The position numbers were made by a program, and so were the translations under genes. Below, one piece after another: positions 53,384 to 62,883 of a stretch of DNA of 64,000 nt. Origin of the DNA: Caulobacter henricii (GTDB taxonomy: Bacteria > Pseudomonadota > Alphaproteobacteria > Caulobacterales > Caulobacteraceae). Each line of letters opens with the position of its first letter. Position 1 is the stretch's first letter. Below the pieces are notes generated by a model. That model saw only the letters and a list, made by a program, of their open reading frames with translations. It did no database searches and was not told the origin of the DNA. The DNA lies in the NCBI RefSeq assembly GCF_001414055.1, contig NZ_CP013002.1, positions 2,418,001 through 2,482,000 of the forward strand. Reading direction: 5' to 3'.

Positions 53384-53399
53384 ATGACAGCCTTGTCAT
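53384..53399. promoter_or_regulatory. LacI-type operator ATGACAGCCTTGTCAT before lacI
   Basis: ATGACA and TGTCAT arms with a four-base centre form a 16-bp near-palindrome. It lies about 50 bp before the lacI start (or just before the longer TTG start), so it fits autoregulation. The half-site is the same as at 58427. Confidence 0.65.
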
Positions 53400-53435
53400 G
53401 GCGAGCCCCTCCGCGCGCGTAAGTGCACCCATGAG

Positions 53436-54425
53436 CTAGGAGATTGAGGCGTGTCCTTCCGGCGTCAGGGCCACGGCCGCCCCGATCAGGGCGGTATAGG
53501 GATGCATGACCACATGGGTCGGTATGGCTTTCATGTAGTCGACAAACCGGCCCTTGGCCTCGAAACGGGCGCGGAACGGGCCGGTCTCGAGCAATTCGAC
53601 GATCTTGGCCCCGATGCCGCCGGCGATGAAGACACCTCCGCGGGCCCCCAAGGCCAGGGCCAGATCCCCCGCAGTCGACCCGAGAATGGCGCAGAACCGG
53701 TTCACGGTGGCCAGACTGTCGGCGCAGCCTTCCAGAGCCCGCTCGCTGATCTGCTTGGCCGGTAGTGCCGTGACCTTGCGGCCCTCGGCCGCCGCCAGGA
53801 TCGTATGCAGGTCTTCCATGCCGGGGCCCGACAGGATGCGCTCGATCGACACCCGGCCGAACTGCTTGGTCAGGGCCCGCAGGATCTCGATTTCAATCTC
53901 GTCGGTCGGCGCGAAGGCGATGTGGCCGCCTTCGGTGGTCAGGGGCGTATCGACCCCATGGCGGCGGGCCATGCCAGCGACGCCAAACCCTGTGCCGGGG
54001 CCGAGGATCGCCAGATCCCCTTCGCCAGAGGTCGGCAAGTGACCGATCTGGCGCAGATCCTTGGGCGACAGGCGCGGCGCAGCCAGGGCCTGGGCCGTGA
54101 AGTCATTGATCAGGGTCGCTTTTCGAAAGCCCCCTGCCCGGCGCAGACTGTCTTCCGAGATCCGCCAGTCCAGATTGGTCATATGGACCGTGCCGTGCTC
54201 GATGGGCCCCGCCACGGCGACCACGGCCTGATCAGGATGCTTGACCCCGACCTTGTGCAGATAGTCCTCGATGGCCTCTTCGGCCGTCGCATAGTCCTCG
54301 CCCTTATAGGCCGTCGGTTCGATCAGGCGAGGATCCGGCCCGTCGAATTCCACCAGGGCGAAACGCGCATTGGTTCCGCCGATGTCGCCGACCAGGCCAA
54401 GCCCGCCGTCCTTCAAGCCGTTCAT
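53436..54425 (-). CDS. glk: glucokinase
   Basis: This 329-residue kinase phosphorylates glucose to glucose-6-phosphate with ATP. Motifs: the phosphate-binding LVGDIGGTNARFALVEF at the start, the central LINDFTAQALA, GPGTGFGVAG and the EGGHIAFAP block. The start at 54425 has GAGGAAG nine bases upstream and lies 14 bp past the edd stop, so it is the last gene of zwf-pgl-edd-glk. It feeds glucose into the Entner-Doudoroff path. Confidence 0.95.
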   Translation of the reverse strand: MNGLKDGGLGLVGDIGGTNARFALVEFDGPDPRLIEPTAYKGEDYATAEEAIEDYLHKVGVKHPDQAVVAVAGPIEHGTVHMTNLDWRISEDSLRRAGGFRKATLINDFTAQALAAPRLSPKDLRQIGHLPTSGEGDLAILGPGTGFGVAGMARRHGVDTPLTTEGGHIAFAPTDEIEIEILRALTKQFGRVSIERILSGPGMEDLHTILAAAEGRKVTALPAKQISERALEGCADSLATVNRFCAILGSTAGDLALALGARGGVFIAGGIGAKIVELLETGPFRARFEAKGRFVDYMKAIPTHVVMHPYTALIGAAVALTPEGHASIS

Positions 54426-54438
54426 CCAGACCACTTCC

Positions 54439-56250
54439 TCAAGCAAACAGCACGGAGGCGCCGTGGTCGGCAGGGCCGACTCCCGCACGCATCCAGCCGA
54501 ACATTTCCCGCCCAAAGCCCGGCTTGGACGCCGGGACATTCGCTGGGGTCCGGGCGCGCAGAGTCGCCTCGTCCACCAGCACTTTCAGATCGCCATTCGT
54601 CGCGTCGACCGTAATCAGATCGCCGTCCTGGACATAGGCCAGCAGACCGCCCTTGGCGGCCTCCGGGGTCACGTGGATCGCCGCCGGGGTCTTGCCGGAC
54701 GCGCCCGACATCCGACCGTCCGTCACCAGGGCCACCTTGAAGCCCCGGTCCAGCAGGACCGAAATCGACGGCGACAGGTTATGCAGTTCCGGCATGCCGT
54801 TGGCGGCCGGACCCTGGAAGCGCATCACGACCACGACGTCGCGATCGAGCTCGCCACGCTTGAAGGCGGCGATGAAGTCTTCCTGCTCCTGGAACACGGC
54901 AGCGGGCGCTGTGATGGCGTGATGCTCGGCCTTCACGGCCGAAATTTTCATGACGCCGCGACCGATATTGCCGCCCAGCATCCGCAGCCCGCCCTCGGGG
55001 CTGAAGGCGTCGGAAACGGGACGGACGATGGCGGTATCCAGAGACTCTGCCGCGCCGTCGCGCCAGGTCAGCTGGCCGTCAACCAGGGCAGGCTCCTGGG
55101 TGTAGCGCGACAGGCCCGGCCCGGCGATGGTCAGGACGTCTTCATGCGCCAGGCCCGCCTTCAGCAGTTCGCGGATCACAAAGGCCATGCCGCCGGCGGC
55201 CTGGAAGTGGTTCACATCGGCCGAGCCGTTGGGATAGACGCGGGCCAGCAGCGGCGTGGCTCGCGAGATCTCGTCCAGGTCCTCAAGGGTCAGGATCACC
55301 CCGGCGGCATGGGCCATGGCCACCAGATGCAGAGCCAGATTGGTCGAGCCGCCGGTGGCCATCAGGCCGACCACACCATTGACGACCGACTTCTCGTCGA
55401 TCATCCGGCCGACCGGAATGTACTCATTGCCCTTGGCGGTCACGGCTGCTGCGCGGCGTGCGGCTTCCTTGACCAGGGCCTCGCGCAGAGGGGTATTGGG
55501 GTGGACGAAGGCCGAACCGGGCAGATGGAAGCCCATCAGCTCCATCAGCATCTGGTTGGTGTTGGCTGTGCCATAGAAGGTGCAGGTACCCGGACCGTGG
55601 TAGCTGGCGCTCTCGGCGGCCAGCAATTCATCGCGCCCGACCTTGCCCTCGGCATAGAGGGCGCGGATGCGGGCCTTCTCGTTGTTGGGAAGGCCAGAGG
55701 TCATTGGCCCGGCCGGCACGAACAGCGCCGGCAGGTGGCTGAAGGTCAGGGCCCCGATCACCAGGCCCGGCACGATCTTGTCGCAGACGCCCAGATAGAG
55801 CGCCGAGTCGAAGGCATCGTGGGTCAGGGCGACGGCGGTGGCCATGGCGATCACGTCGCGCGAGAACAGCGACAGCTCCATGCCCGGACGCCCCTGGGTG
55901 ACGCCGTCGCACATGGCCGGCACGCCACCGGCGAACTGGGCGGTGGCACCTGCCTCGCGTGCGGCCTCCTTGATCAGGGCCGGATAGGCTTCAAGCGGCT
56001 GGTGGGCCGAGAGCATGTCGTTATAGGCCGAGACGATGCCAATATTGGGCGCATTCGGATCCAGGGCTCGCACCTTGTCGACGCTCGGCGAGGCGGCGAA
56101 GGCATGGGCCCAGTTGGCGCAGGACAGCTTGGCCCGTCCCGGATTGCTGGCGATTGCCGCATCCATATGGGCCAGATAGGCGGAACGACTGTCCCGGCTG
56201 CGCGCGATGATCCGGTCGGTGACCCGAGCAATAACGGGATTGAGGCTCAT
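54439..56250 (-). CDS. edd: phosphogluconate dehydratase
   Basis: This 603-residue enzyme of the IlvD/Edd family dehydrates 6-phosphogluconate to 2-keto-3-deoxy-6-phosphogluconate. Fe-S cysteines are visible in [24 protein letters not shown] and [18 protein letters not shown]. The C-terminal region has [19 protein letters not shown]. The start at 56250 follows GGAG. It lies 5 bp after pgl. The KDPG aldolase gene (eda) is not next to it. Confidence 0.96.
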   Translation of the reverse strand: MSLNPVIARVTDRIIARSRDSRSAYLAHMDAAIASNPGRAKLSCANWAHAFAASPSVDKVRALDPNAPNIGIVSAYNDMLSAHQPLEAYPALIKEAAREAGATAQFAGGVPAMCDGVTQGRPGMELSLFSRDVIAMATAVALTHDAFDSALYLGVCDKIVPGLVIGALTFSHLPALFVPAGPMTSGLPNNEKARIRALYAEGKVGRDELLAAESASYHGPGTCTFYGTANTNQMLMELMGFHLPGSAFVHPNTPLREALVKEAARRAAAVTAKGNEYIPVGRMIDEKSVVNGVVGLMATGGSTNLALHLVAMAHAAGVILTLEDLDEISRATPLLARVYPNGSADVNHFQAAGGMAFVIRELLKAGLAHEDVLTIAGPGLSRYTQEPALVDGQLTWRDGAAESLDTAIVRPVSDAFSPEGGLRMLGGNIGRGVMKISAVKAEHHAITAPAAVFQEQEDFIAAFKRGELDRDVVVVMRFQGPAANGMPELHNLSPSISVLLDRGFKVALVTDGRMSGASGKTPAAIHVTPEAAKGGLLAYVQDGDLITVDATNGDLKVLVDEATLRARTPANVPASKPGFGREMFGWMRAGVGPADHGASVLFA

Positions 56251-56255
56251 CTCGA

Positions 56256-56948
56256 TTACTCCGCCCACAGAATGCGGACCCTGGCGCGGTCCTGCTTGAG
56301 GATGGATGCCACAGGCAGGGCCGGATCAATTGGCCCTTCCAGAACAGCCCGTTTGGCCGCGCCGGTCACCAGCAGGACGATCAGATCCGTCCGGGTCAGG
56401 GCTGCGAAGGTCAGGCTGAGGCGTGGAATATCCGGGGCGGGTGATCCGGCCGGGGCAGCTAGAACCAGGCGCTCCGAGTCCGGGTCCAGCCCCTGGGCCA
56501 GGACCGGCGATCCCGGAAACAGCGAGGCAAAATGGCCGTCTGCACCGACGCCCAGCAACACGGCCCCAAACGGCGAGGCCGACGCGACGCCCGCCTCGGC
56601 CTTCAGGGCCGACTCTTCCTGTGTCACGCCTTCGAAATAGAGCGGCGCAAACCCGGCCTGGGCCGCTTGGCCGACCAACAGGTGGCGACGAACCAGACCC
56701 TCGTTGCTGCCAGGATGGGACGGCGGCACGAAGCGGTCGTCACTGAGTGTCACGATCACCTTGTCCCAGGGCACGGTCAGTTGCGACAGGCGATCATAGA
56801 CCGGGGCCGGCGTGGTGCCGCCGGTGGCGGCGAAACCGGCCTGGCCACGCTGGGCAACGCCGGTGGTCAAGGCTGATGCCAGCACCGAGGCGGCACCGTC
56901 ATAAAGCGCGTCCCGCGACGGGAAGACTTCGATCTTCGGCTGCGTCAT
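56256..56948 (-). CDS. pgl: 6-phosphogluconolactonase
   Basis: This 230-residue hydrolase opens the lactone made by Zwf. It has the family blocks [16 protein letters not shown] and [18 protein letters not shown]. The start at 56948 is within three bases of the zwf stop (56951), indicating tight coupling. It is followed closely by edd. Confidence 0.95.
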   Translation of the reverse strand: MTQPKIEVFPSRDALYDGAASVLASALTTGVAQRGQAGFAATGGTTPAPVYDRLSQLTVPWDKVIVTLSDDRFVPPSHPGSNEGLVRRHLLVGQAAQAGFAPLYFEGVTQEESALKAEAGVASASPFGAVLLGVGADGHFASLFPGSPVLAQGLDPDSERLVLAAPAGSPAPDIPRLSLTFAALTRTDLIVLLVTGAAKRAVLEGPIDPALPVASILKQDRARVRILWAE

Positions 56949-56950
56949 GA

Positions 56951-58405
56951 TCAGGCCTTCCACGACCGGCCGCCGGGCGAGATCAGCCCGTTCGACGATT
57001 GCGGCCCCCAGGTGCCGGCGGCATAGGGAGCCGGCTCGATATTGGCCAGGGCCCAGGCCGCCGAAACGCCGTCGATGAACTTCCAGGCCTGTTCGACCTC
57101 GTCGCGACGCACGAACAGGGTGCGGTCGCCGCGGAACACATCCAGGAACAGCTTCTCATAGGCAATTCGCCGGCGCCCGCCGCTCTGACCAAACGACAGG
57201 GACAGGGGCAGGGATTGCAGGCGCATGCCCTCTTCCGAAAGCCCCGGACGCTTGTTCATCAGGGTCAGGATGATGTTTTCATCCGGCTGCAGGTCGATGA
57301 CCAGCCGGTTGGAAACCAGGTCGCCATCGGTGGCCTGGCCGAAGATATTGTGTGGCAACGGCTTGAACTGAACGACGATCTGGGTCCGGCGGTCAGGCAG
57401 GTTCTTGCCGGTACGCAGGAAGAAGGGCACCCCGTCCCAGCGCCAGTTGTCGATCGCCACCTTCATGGCCACGAAGGTCTCGGTACGGGTCGTCTTGCCG
57501 ACTTCCTGCAGATAGCCCTCGCGGGCCCCACCCTCGACAACGCCGGCCACATACTGACCACGCACGGTGTCATGGGCCACGGTGTCCTTGTTGAACGGCC
57601 GCAGGCTGCGCAGAACCTTGACCTTCTCGTCGCGGACGGCGTCTGGATCAAAGCCCGACGGGGCCTCCATCGCGACCAGGCATAGGAGCTGCAGCATGTG
57701 GTTCTGCACCATGTCCCGCAGAGCCCCGTACTCATCATAATAGGGCCAACGGTCGCCGACCTTCTCGGTCTCGGCGATGGTGATCTGGACGTGGTCTATG
57801 GTGTTGCGGTCCCAGAGCGGCTCGAACAGCACATTGGCGAACCGCAGCGCCGTGAGATTCTGGACGGTTTCCTTGCCCAGATAGTGATCAATGCGGAAGA
57901 TCTGCTCTTCGCCGACCACGGCACCCACGGCCGCATTGGTCTTGCGCGAGCTTTCCAGGTCGCGACCGATCGGCTTCTCAAGCACCAGGCGGGACTTGGG
58001 TCCCGTCAGGCCGGCGGACTGCAGGGCATTGCAGACCGGACCATAGAGGCTAGGCGACAGGGCGAAATAGACGACCAGCGAGCCATGCTCTCCGATCAGT
58101 CCGGCCAGTTGCGCCGCACCCTCGTCCTTGGTGATGTCGACGGAAAGGTAGTCCAGGCGGGCCGCCAGGCGACTCCAGGCCGCCTCCTCGACCGTGGCGC
58201 GCTTGCCCAGCTGCTCCCGCACCAGGGCCTTATAGCTGGCGCCGTCACCCTCGCCGCGCGCGACGCCGATGATCCTCAAATCGTGCGGCAGGAGGCGGTC
58301 AACCTCCAGGAAATAAAGCGAAGGCAGCAGCATTCGCAGCGCCAGATCCCCGGCGCCGCCCAGCAGCACCAGAACCTCACGGCCATTTTCGCCGTCGTTG
58401 GTCAT
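56951..58405 (-). CDS. zwf: glucose-6-phosphate 1-dehydrogenase
   Basis: This 484-residue NADP-dependent enzyme starts the operon. It has VLLGGAGDLALRMLLPSLYF (coenzyme-binding), VLEKPIGRDLESSRK, the active-site RIDHYLGKETVQN and the later RTGKNLPDR. The start is taken as the ATG at 58405; GTG codons at 58411 and 58423 are in frame, and GGAAG lies about 12 bp before this ATG. A 16-bp palindromic operator at 58427-58442 is just before the start. Confidence 0.96.
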   Translation of the reverse strand: MTNDGENGREVLVLLGGAGDLALRMLLPSLYFLEVDRLLPHDLRIIGVARGEGDGASYKALVREQLGKRATVEEAAWSRLAARLDYLSVDITKDEGAAQLAGLIGEHGSLVVYFALSPSLYGPVCNALQSAGLTGPKSRLVLEKPIGRDLESSRKTNAAVGAVVGEEQIFRIDHYLGKETVQNLTALRFANVLFEPLWDRNTIDHVQITIAETEKVGDRWPYYDEYGALRDMVQNHMLQLLCLVAMEAPSGFDPDAVRDEKVKVLRSLRPFNKDTVAHDTVRGQYVAGVVEGGAREGYLQEVGKTTRTETFVAMKVAIDNWRWDGVPFFLRTGKNLPDRRTQIVVQFKPLPHNIFGQATDGDLVSNRLVIDLQPDENIILTLMNKRPGLSEEGMRLQSLPLSLSFGQSGGRRRIAYEKLFLDVFRGDRTLFVRRDEVEQAWKFIDGVSAAWALANIEPAPYAAGTWGPQSSNGLISPGGRSWKA

Positions 58406-58426
58406 ATTCACTAGATCTTCCACCCT

Positions 58427-58442
58427 ATGACAACGTTGTCAT
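58427..58442. promoter_or_regulatory. LacI-type operator ATGACAACGTTGTCAT before zwf
   Basis: This is a perfect 16-bp palindrome with central CG, 21 bp upstream of the zwf ATG. It has the same arms (ATGACA/TGTCAT) as the site before lacI. By position it would overlap the leader or promoter of the zwf-pgl-edd-glk operon. Confidence 0.75.
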
Positions 58443-58647
58443 GACATGACTACTCGCACTTGGCAAGTCGGGTCGATCAACGTTCCGCCCGGGAAGTCGG
58501 GCGGCGCTCTAACTAGGCCAAACGCACGCCGCTCGCCATAAGACCAATCCAGTTTTACGGGTTGTTTGTCGCGCAAGGGCCCGGCACCGAGCACACGCGT
58601 TGCGCGCCGGATCTGAAATGCCGGGTCATGCGGAAAATCTGTGCGGC

Positions 58648-61518
58648 CTAGCCGCGCGCGGGAGAGCCGGCCGGGCGTGCCGCCCGGAAGCGGTCCTTCA
58701 TCTTGGCCACCCAGCCGCCAAAGGCTTCATTGTCGGCTGTGACCCGTCCGAAGTCGGCACTCGACAGCGACTCAACGTTCATGCCTGAAAGCGCGACCCG
58801 CAGGCCATCCGGATTGCGGGCCCCCTCGACGAAGCCCGAATAGCGTTGCCGCAACCGCCCAAGTGCGCCGTCATCGTCCGCGAGGCTATAGGCGACACTC
58901 GCCCGGAGCAGGCGCGCCTCTTCGCCAGCCGACAAGGCGCCCTGCCCCTTCCAGCGATCACCGAGCGATTTTTCATAGAGGCTGGCGGCGGCAGGCCAGG
59001 TGCGCTGCTTCCAGGCGATTTCGGCACGGATGTCCTGGGAGTCGCGGCTGTTGTCGGTCTCGACCAGTTCGAGCGCCGCATCATAACGCCCCAGGCCCAT
59101 ATAGGCCCTTGCGGTGGCCATTCGCCGCTCGGCGTTCAGGGCCGGCGGCAGGATGGTGGTGCGGCTTTCATTGATGGCCTGCAGAGCGCTCTCGGGCTGC
59201 TTGTTCATCAGGAAGATCCAGGCCAGATCGGTGGCCACCTGGGCTTTCGGCACACCATCCAGGCGGTTGTCGACCTGGTATTTCAGCAGCTTGCCGGCTT
59301 CATCGAGCAGATCGACGTCGACAAGACGGCGGACCAGATTGCGCACCATCTGGTCGCCATCAGCGCCGAGCGGCGTGAGGTCCTGGAAATCGTAGAACAG
59401 GCCCACGGCCTGGATGGGCTGCATGCCATCCGCCAGGCCATCGAGAAACAGCGCCCGGAAGGCCGTATTCAGGTCGTTGCGCAGCGCGATGGCTTCGGGA
59501 TGATCGGGCTGGTTGTTGCCGGCGGAGTGCAGGACCTCCAGCGCCTCGCGATAGCGACCCTGATCGATGAACAGCTTTCCGAGGCCGCGAATGGTCTCGA
59601 GCTCAACGCCGTCGCCACGCCAGCGGAAGCGCAACTGATTGAGTTCAGCGGCCGCCGCGCCGGCGTCAATCTGGCCCTTGGCGAGGCGGATCTGGGTGGC
59701 GTGGAGAATGGCCGGTGCCGCGATCCGATCAATCGGTGCCTTGGCAATGGCCTGGAACATGCGCAGGGCCCGGGTCTTCTCGCCCTTGGCCTCGAAAATG
59801 CGCGCCTGGGTCAGACGGATTTCGAGCTGGTCCTCAACTGGCACCTTGGGCTGGGCCAGGGCATTGGTGATCAGACGCTGGGCACCGACCAGGTCGCCGA
59901 CGCCGAGCGCGGCTTCGGCCTGGGCATGGAGGAAACGCGCGCGCCACAAGGCCGGGAACAGCTCGAGCGCCCGGCCGCCGAACGCGAACTTCTGGCGAGC
60001 ATCAGACCACTCGCCCTGCTGGGCGGCGATATAGCCACGCCACTGGGCGCTGGAGGCGTCATCGGCCAGGACCGGCGAGGCGAAATCGGTCTCGGCCTCC
60101 GTCAGACGGTTGGCCATGACCCGCGCCACGCCGCGAAGACCGCGGAACTCGGCATCGCCCATCAGGGTCTGGTGCTTGCGCGCGGCGGCATTGAGCACGC
60201 CGATCGCTTCATAGGCCATGCCCGAGCCGACGAGAAAACGCGCCAGGGCCATGCGGGCACCGATATCGCCGCTTTTGTCCTCGCTTTCGCCGACGGCGGA
60301 AATGGCTCCCTGAAGCGCATTGTAACGGGCCAGGAAGCCGCCCGAACCTGTCTTTGGCCAGTTGTCCAGATCAACCAGGGCCGGCATGGCCATGGGCTGA
60401 GGTGCGCCGGCAGCGGCGATTTCCGGGGCCCTGGCGGCGGACAGCGGCGACAGGACCAGCCCCTTGGGCCGCCCGATGCGCAGCAGGTCGCCATCGACCG
60501 ATACCATCAGGTCGCTGGCATAGGTCTCTGCCGCCAGGCCCTGGGCCGAGGGCAACATCGCCATCTCGACATATTCGCGACGCGACGGCAGTCCCTTGGA
60601 GGGGGCCAGGGCTGGAGCGACCAGCAGGCGATCGCCAACCGCCGGATCATTGACCCAGACCGCCTTGGTGACGCCCGCCAGGGCGGCCGTCAAAGTCGCC
60701 GGCGTGACGGTCTCATCCCGGGCCACGCGGACGGGATCAGGGGTGGCCTGGGAGCCGGCACCCAGGCTGATGGTCCAAAGCCCGCCCTGGCCTTCGGCAT
60801 AGTAGGGCGTGCCGACCGGGGTCGAGATCCGTAGGGCGCTGTAGTCAGCCCCCTTGAAGACCTGAACCTTGCTGAAATGCGGTCCGCTGGCCGGAATCTT
60901 GGAGAGGTCCAGGCGGGCCGGGGTGTCGAACACCACCCAAACCGCGTCCCCGCGTCGGAAAACGGCGGCACCGGCCGGAGCCGCCCAGTTGAAGACCAGG
61001 CGAGCCTGCCCCTCGGCCTTCTCGAATCCGGCCCTGACCACACCGCCAGGCGGCATAGGATTGGGGCGACCAACCGGTGCGACAGGGACCGGCGCAGGGG
61101 CGGCCTCGGCCGTGGCCCCCGCACGGGCGAAGATGTTGACGAAATCGGCACCGTCGGCGTTGCCGATCCGGGCATCAGCGTCATCCGCCAGGGTGACGAT
61201 GATCTCCAGCGCCCCACCCGCGCGCCGCGCCTCGGCCGACTTGATCCAGCGCGGCGGGTTCAGTCTCAGGGTCGAAAGATCGGGATTGGCATCGCGATTG
61301 AAGCGGAAGGTCAGGACCTGACCTTCACGCCTGGAGGTCATGCGTGCCCCGCCCGCCCAATGGAACTCGAGCCGGCTAAACTCGGCGGCCTGGGCAACGC
61401 GGACGTCAAGCGATCCCCGCGCAGCCGCGACGGGACCGGCGGCATAGACCGACGGTGCCGCCACGCTGACGATGCAGGCCGCCGCGACGCCAGTCCGCAG
61501 GATCGCGCGAAGACTCAT
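58648..61518 (-). CDS. large exported TPR-type protein of the flagellar cluster
   Basis: This 956-residue protein has a signal peptide (AAACIVSVAAPSVYA). The N-terminal half carries beta-rich domains of AMIN-like type (RLEFHWAGGARMTSRREGQV and a second copy, ARLVFNWAAPAGAAVFRRGD). The C-terminal half is an alpha-solenoid with TPR-like helices (GRYREALEVLHSAGNN, GLGRYDAALELVETD). Repeated AMIN-like domains suggest binding to the cell wall. It is the last gene of the fliM-pflI-motE-type cluster and starts 8 bp past the MotE-like stop, so a role in flagellar positioning or motor function is probable but unproven. The start at 61518 is at the signal sequence. Confidence 0.85.
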   Translation of the reverse strand: MSLRAILRTGVAAACIVSVAAPSVYAAGPVAAARGSLDVRVAQAAEFSRLEFHWAGGARMTSRREGQVLTFRFNRDANPDLSTLRLNPPRWIKSAEARRAGGALEIIVTLADDADARIGNADGADFVNIFARAGATAEAAPAPVPVAPVGRPNPMPPGGVVRAGFEKAEGQARLVFNWAAPAGAAVFRRGDAVWVVFDTPARLDLSKIPASGPHFSKVQVFKGADYSALRISTPVGTPYYAEGQGGLWTISLGAGSQATPDPVRVARDETVTPATLTAALAGVTKAVWVNDPAVGDRLLVAPALAPSKGLPSRREYVEMAMLPSAQGLAAETYASDLMVSVDGDLLRIGRPKGLVLSPLSAARAPEIAAAGAPQPMAMPALVDLDNWPKTGSGGFLARYNALQGAISAVGESEDKSGDIGARMALARFLVGSGMAYEAIGVLNAAARKHQTLMGDAEFRGLRGVARVMANRLTEAETDFASPVLADDASSAQWRGYIAAQQGEWSDARQKFAFGGRALELFPALWRARFLHAQAEAALGVGDLVGAQRLITNALAQPKVPVEDQLEIRLTQARIFEAKGEKTRALRMFQAIAKAPIDRIAAPAILHATQIRLAKGQIDAGAAAAELNQLRFRWRGDGVELETIRGLGKLFIDQGRYREALEVLHSAGNNQPDHPEAIALRNDLNTAFRALFLDGLADGMQPIQAVGLFYDFQDLTPLGADGDQMVRNLVRRLVDVDLLDEAGKLLKYQVDNRLDGVPKAQVATDLAWIFLMNKQPESALQAINESRTTILPPALNAERRMATARAYMGLGRYDAALELVETDNSRDSQDIRAEIAWKQRTWPAAASLYEKSLGDRWKGQGALSAGEEARLLRASVAYSLADDDGALGRLRQRYSGFVEGARNPDGLRVALSGMNVESLSSADFGRVTADNEAFGGWVAKMKDRFRAARPAGSPARG

Positions 61519-61525
61519 CGAGCGC

Positions 61526-62329
61526 CTAACCGGCCTTCCCGGGCGCGGGCGCACCGGCCAGGGGCGCAGCCGCCGCCTGCTTGCCCGGAGCGTTGGCACC
61601 CCCAGCAGGCGCGCCGTTTTCGGCGACAGCCGCCTTGCCCTTGGTAATCGCGTCGTTGGCGAAGCGATTGGCGAGGCGTTCGGTCAGGACCTTGGCGTCG
61701 GACGGCAGCATGTTGGCAAGGATCAGGCTGAGCGTACGCTCTTTCATCTTGGCGGCGATCGGCAGACGCACCGCATCCTCCAGAATGGTCATGCGCGCCG
61801 CTGCGTCCTTGGGCTTCATGCTGGAGAAGACCGTGACCATCCGGTCGACCTCAGCCGACTTCTGGGCGTCGGCCTGTCCCAGCAGGCCCTGGATGTCGCC
61901 CTTGAGGCCATTGAGCGCCTTGACCTTGGCATCCAGCTTGGCTTCGGCGGCGGCCAGAAGCTGCAGTTGCACATCGATGTCCTGCTCGCGCTGGTCCAAC
62001 TGGCCGCGACGCGCGCCGAGGCTTTGCAGGATACGCAGCTCGGCGGGTGACAGGCCCGCCTCGCGCGCAAGGTCGGTCGTTGAAGGCGCGCAGACCCGCG
62101 GCGGAACAGCGGCGGCCGCCGTTGCAGCGACGTTCTGACCGGCGGATTCCGCTGACCTGGCCTCTTCGCCTTGCCCGCCCTTGGCGTCAGGCTTCACAAC
62201 GCCCTCGGCGAAGGCCTTGGCACCCCCCAGCATGTCCGGGAGCGACTGGGCCCCGGCCAGGGCATTAACGGCCAAAACACCACCGACGGCGACGCCGACC
62301 AGCGGAAGGATGCGAGGAATGTTCTTCAT
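61526..62329 (-). CDS. MotE-like periplasmic motor protein
   Basis: This 267-residue protein has a signal/anchor segment (ILPLVGVAVGGVLAVNALAG). It then has an Ala-rich linker with a Cys (RVCAPS), a coiled coil (LRILQSLGARRGQLDQREQDIDVQ to LAAAEAKLDAKVKALNGLKG), and a MgtE-N-like helical domain (MVTVFSSMKPKDAAARMTILEDA). This layout matches MotE, the chaperone of MotC in alphaproteobacterial flagellar motors. A Pro/Ala/Gly tail ends the protein. Its ATG overlaps the PflI-like stop (one base shared). Confidence 0.85.
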   Translation of the reverse strand: MKNIPRILPLVGVAVGGVLAVNALAGAQSLPDMLGGAKAFAEGVVKPDAKGGQGEEARSAESAGQNVAATAAAAVPPRVCAPSTTDLAREAGLSPAELRILQSLGARRGQLDQREQDIDVQLQLLAAAEAKLDAKVKALNGLKGDIQGLLGQADAQKSAEVDRMVTVFSSMKPKDAAARMTILEDAVRLPIAAKMKERTLSLILANMLPSDAKVLTERLANRFANDAITKGKAAVAENGAPAGGANAPGKQAAAAPLAGAPAPGKAG

Positions 62330-62883
62330 CACCGGGCTCTGAAACTGGGTCCGGGACGCGGCGGATCGACCGGGCCCTCGAAGAGGTCATCATCTACCCG
62401 CGCTCGTGAACGCGGGGTTTCCTTGGGAAAATTTGGCCGCACAGCCGTCGGGCGGGTGGAAGCCTCACTGGGTCGGCCGACCTTGGCTTCGCGATCCAGC
62501 AGGCGCTCGAAGTCTTCGGCCTTGAGGCGGCGGTCCGCCGTGGATTCGGGTCGATCGGTCCGGGCAGGTGCCGGCGCAGCGGCCGGAGGCGCCGGCGTTA
62601 CGAGCGGCCGGTTGAGGCGCTCGTCGAGCTTGGCGGCCAGGGCCGTGGCGCGTTCGATGCGATCAGCCAGAGCGTCCGAGGCTTCATCGGTGGCAGCCCG
62701 CAAGTCGGCCAGGCCCTGCTCGGCGCGGGCGGCCGCCAAATCCAGATCAGCGACGGCCTTGGCGAAGCCTGCATGACTGTCACGCAGGGCCTTGAGACGA
62801 CGCTCCAGTCGCCAGCCAAAGCCGAGCGCCACGATCAGAAGGATCGCAAGCAGAGAATTCATGGCAACGGCGACGAGGCTCAT
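62329..62883 (-). CDS. pflI: PflI-like polar flagellum positioning protein
   Basis: This 184-residue protein has one N-terminal transmembrane helix (VAMNSLLAILLIVALGFGW), a coiled coil (about 25-95, LDLAAARAEQGLADLRAATDEASDAL), and a Pro/Ala-rich tail ending in an acidic and Arg-rich end. Position directly after fliM and this layout match PflI, a protein needed for correct flagellar placement in Caulobacter. I rely mainly on synteny and layout for the name. Its ATG overlaps the fliM stop as ATGA. Confidence 0.75.
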   Translation of the reverse strand: MSLVAVAMNSLLAILLIVALGFGWRLERRLKALRDSHAGFAKAVADLDLAAARAEQGLADLRAATDEASDALADRIERATALAAKLDERLNRPLVTPAPPAAAPAPARTDRPESTADRRLKAEDFERLLDREAKVGRPSEASTRPTAVRPNFPKETPRSRARVDDDLFEGPVDPPRPGPSFRAR

